64,000 bases of DNA. Origin: Hippasteria phrygiana (Eukaryota > Echinodermata > Asteroidea > Valvatida > Goniasteridae). The notes under the pieces were generated by a model. That model worked only from the letters and a program-made list of their open reading frames with translations. It was not told the DNA's origin and did no database searches. Both the position numbers and the translations under genes were made by a program. The DNA lies in assembly GCA_037893225.1 (NCBI GenBank), contig JAZGUH010000103.1:1488001-1552000 (forward strand), written 5' to 3'. Below are positions 61,336-64,000 of this stretch, one piece after another. Every line of letters begins with the position of its first letter. Position 1 is the first letter of the stretch.

Positions 61336-64000
61336 TTAGCGCAACAATTTCAGACCATCACCAGCTTCACAGCGTTAGAACTCTTCGAGAAAATTCAAAC
61401 CTCGCAACTAATTTCTTTCTGTGAACTTTGTGTGCGTTCTTCCGTTTACTGCATTGTGACTGCTTAACGTTTGCCACATTTTCAGATGAACGCCCCTCCT
61501 TTCCCTGTTCATAATTGAATGGGATATTGACCAAATCCAGTAATTTTCACACGTATGGGTAGCTTAGATCTAGCGCAACAATTTGAGACCATCGCCAGCT
61601 TCACAGAGTTAGAACTCTTCGAGAAAATTCAAACCTCGCAACTAATTTCTTTCTGTGAACTCTGTGTGCGTTCTTCCGTTTACTGCATTGTGACTGCTTA
61701 ACGTTTGCCACATTTTCAGATGAACGCCCCTCCTTTCCCTGTTCATAATTGAATGGGATATTGACCAAATCCAGTAATTTGCACATGTATGGGTAGCTTA
61801 GATCTAGCGCAACAATTTCAGACCATCGCCAGCTTCACAGCTTTAGAACTCTTCGAGAAAATTCAAACCTCGCAACTAATTTCTTCCTGTGAACTTTGTG
61901 TGCGTTCTTCCGTTTACTGCATTGTGACTGCTTAACGTTTGCCACATTTTCAGATGAACGCCCCTCCTTTCCCTGTTCATAATTGAATGGGATATTGACC
62001 AAATCCAGTAATTTTCACACGTATGGGTAGCTTAGATCTAGCGCAACAATTTGAGACCATCACCAGCTTCACAGCGTTAGAACTCTTCGAGAAAATTCAA
62101 ACCTCGCAACTAATTTCTTTCTGTGAACTCTGTGTGCGTTCTCCCGTTTACTGCATTGTGGCTGCTTAACGTTTGCCAAATTTTCAGATGAACGCCCCTC
62201 CTTTCCCTGTTCATAATTGAATGGTATATTGACCAAATCAAGTAATTGTTACACGTATGGGTAGCTTAGATATAGCGCAACAATTTCAGACCAGCGCCAG
62301 CTTCACAGCTTTAGAACTCTTCGAGAAAAATCAAACCTCGCATCAAATTTCTTCCTGTGAACTCTGTGTGCGTTCTTCCGTTTACTGCATTGTGACTGCT
62401 TAACGTTTGCCACATTTTCAGATGAACGCCCCTCCTTTCCCTGTTCATAATTGAATGGGATATTGACCAAATCCAGTAATTTTCACACGTAGGGGTAGCT
62501 TAGATCTAGCGCAACAATTTGAGACCATCGCCAGCTTCATAGCGTGAGAACTCTTCGAGAAAATTCGAACCTCGCAACAAATTTTTCCCATGAACTCTGT
62601 GTGCGTTCTCCCGTTTACTGCATTGTGACTGCTTAACGTTTGTCAAATTTTCAGATGAACGCCCCTCCTTTCCCTGTTCATAATTGAATGGTATATTGAC
62701 CAAATCCAGTCATTTTTACACTGATGGGTAGCTTAGATTTAGCGCAACAATTTCAGACCATCACCAGCTTCACAGCGTTAGAACTCTTCGAGAAAATTCA
62801 AACCTCGCAACTAATTTCTTTCTGTGAACTCTGCGTGCGTTCTTCCGTTTAATGCATTGTGGCTGCTTAACGTTTGCCAAATTTTCAGATGAACGCCCGT
62901 CCTTTCCCTGTTCATAATTGAATGGGATATTGACCAAATCCAGTAATTTGCACATGTATGGGTAGCTTAGATCTAGCGCAACACTTTGAGACCATCGCCA
63001 GCTTCATAGCGTGAGAACTCTTCGAGAAAATTCAAACCTCGCAACAAATTGTTTCCCATGAACTCTGTGTGCGTTCTCCCGTTTACTGCATTGTGACTGC
63101 TTAACGTTTGCCACATTTTCAGATGAACGCCCCTCCTTTTCCTGTTCATAATTGAATGGTATATTGACCAAATCCAGTAATTTGTACACGTATGGGTAGC
63201 TTAGATCTAGCGCAACAATTTCAGACCATCGCCAGCTTCACAGCGTGAGAACTCTTTGAGAAAAATCAAACCTCGCATCAAATTTCTTCCTGTGAACTCT
63301 GTGTGCGTTCTCCCGTTTACTGCATTGTGGCTGCTTAACGTTTGCCAAATTTTCAGATGAACGCCCCTCCTTTCCCTGTTCATAATTGAATGGGATATTG
63401 ACCAAATCCAGTAATTTGCACATGTATGGGTAGCTTAGATCTAGCGCAACAATTTGAGACCATCGCCAGCTTCATAGCGTGAGAACTCTTCGAGAAAATT
63501 CAAACCTCGCAACAAATTGTTTCCCATGAACTCTGTGTGCGTTCTCCCGTTTACTGCATTGTGACTGCTTAACGTTTGCCACATTTTCAGATGAACGCCC
63601 CTCCTTTCCCTGTTCATAATTGAAATGGTATATTGACCAAATCCAGTCATTTTTACACTGATGGGTAGCTTAGATCTAGCGCAACAATTTCAGACCATCG
63701 CCAGCTTCACAGCGTTAGTACTCTTCGAGAAAATTCAAACCTCGCAACTAATTTCTTTCTTTGAACTCTGTGTGCGTTCTCCCGTTTACTGCATTGTGGC
63801 TGCTTAACGTTTGCCAAATTTTCAGATGAACGCCCCTCCTTTCCCTGTTCATAATTGAATGGGATATTGACCAAATCCAGTAATTTACACACGTATGGGT
63901 AGCTTAGATCTAGCGCAACAATTTGAGACCATCGCCAGCTTCACAGCATTAGAACTCTTCGAGAAAAATCAAACCTCGCATCAAATTTCTTCCTGTGAAC
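61244..64000. repeat. Second copy of the 12,885-bp-spaced duplication
   Basis: Partner of 48,359-51,115. Its left neighbour (60,403-61,335) is instead a copy of 42,120-43,052, so this copy is joined to different satellite than the first one. Confidence 0.9.

Larger units (their letters stand above)
47319..64000. repeat. Right satellite array, same 233-234 bp monomer
   Basis: The same satellite resumes immediately after the transposon, in the same orientation and exactly in register: the monomer cut at 43,323 continues at 47,322 (GCGTTAGAACTC minus its duplicated target). About 71 monomers. Several subtypes are enriched here, including ones with TCTTCAAAGAAAAATC, AACACGTGGAG, AACACTTGGAG and TTCGCACG. 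It holds a 3-mer tandem duplication, two 10-mer tandem duplications and a 12,885-bp-spaced repeat. No gene is visible. It runs off the right edge of the window. Confidence 0.98.

Noticed and set aside
1..64000. CENP-B box or telomeric repeat marking a centromere or chromosome end
   Set aside because: No TTCG-N4-A-N2-CGGG match in representative monomers and no TTAGGG-type arrays seen; centromeric function cannot be claimed.
1..64000. rRNA or tRNA genes
   Set aside because: No conserved rRNA segment or tRNA cloverleaf was recognised in the satellite or the transposon.

Overview
The window is eukaryotic, non-genic DNA. About 60 of the 64 kb is one tandem satellite, monomer 233-234 bp, in a single orientation, running off both ends of the window. 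It is interrupted once, at 43,324-47,318, by a 3,995-bp insertion with the structure of a cut-and-paste DNA transposon: terminal inverted repeats starting TAGGCCGTGGGCC, flanked on both sides by CAG, which occurs once in the uninterrupted monomer. A megasatellite, intron-type splice signals and an AAGATGGCG start context point to an animal, probably an invertebrate. I cannot name the species.

Layout. (1) 1-43,323: satellite, roughly 185 monomers, with nested segmental duplications of 3, 7, 8, 11, 22 and more monomers. (2) 43,324-47,318: the transposon. Its left third has plus-strand exon-like sequence, including an acceptor at 44,847 and a reading frame broken by a 14-bp tandem duplication. 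Its right end has a minus-strand module opening inside the terminal repeat, with FTETSW and GFHREC motifs in shifted frames. The middle is AT-rich with long G and C runs and no convincing coding. (3) 47,319-64,000: the same satellite resuming in exact register, roughly 71 monomers, with 3-mer and 10-mer higher-order units and a 12,885-bp-spaced duplication.

There is no intact gene that I can support. The many 60-70-codon minus-strand frames are one frame of the satellite repeated; they change frame and stop freely between monomers. The informative content is evolutionary: unequal exchange amplifies blocks of monomers, and one transposon insertion gives a dated landmark. The array contains uninterrupted paralogues of the insertion site (51,527 and 53,869). 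It also has a junction at 61,244-61,335 that joins a copy of the sequence left of the transposon to a copy of the sequence right of it, without the transposon.

All repeat boundaries were read by eye from diagnostic bases. Those given without a stated mismatch are good to tens of bases.
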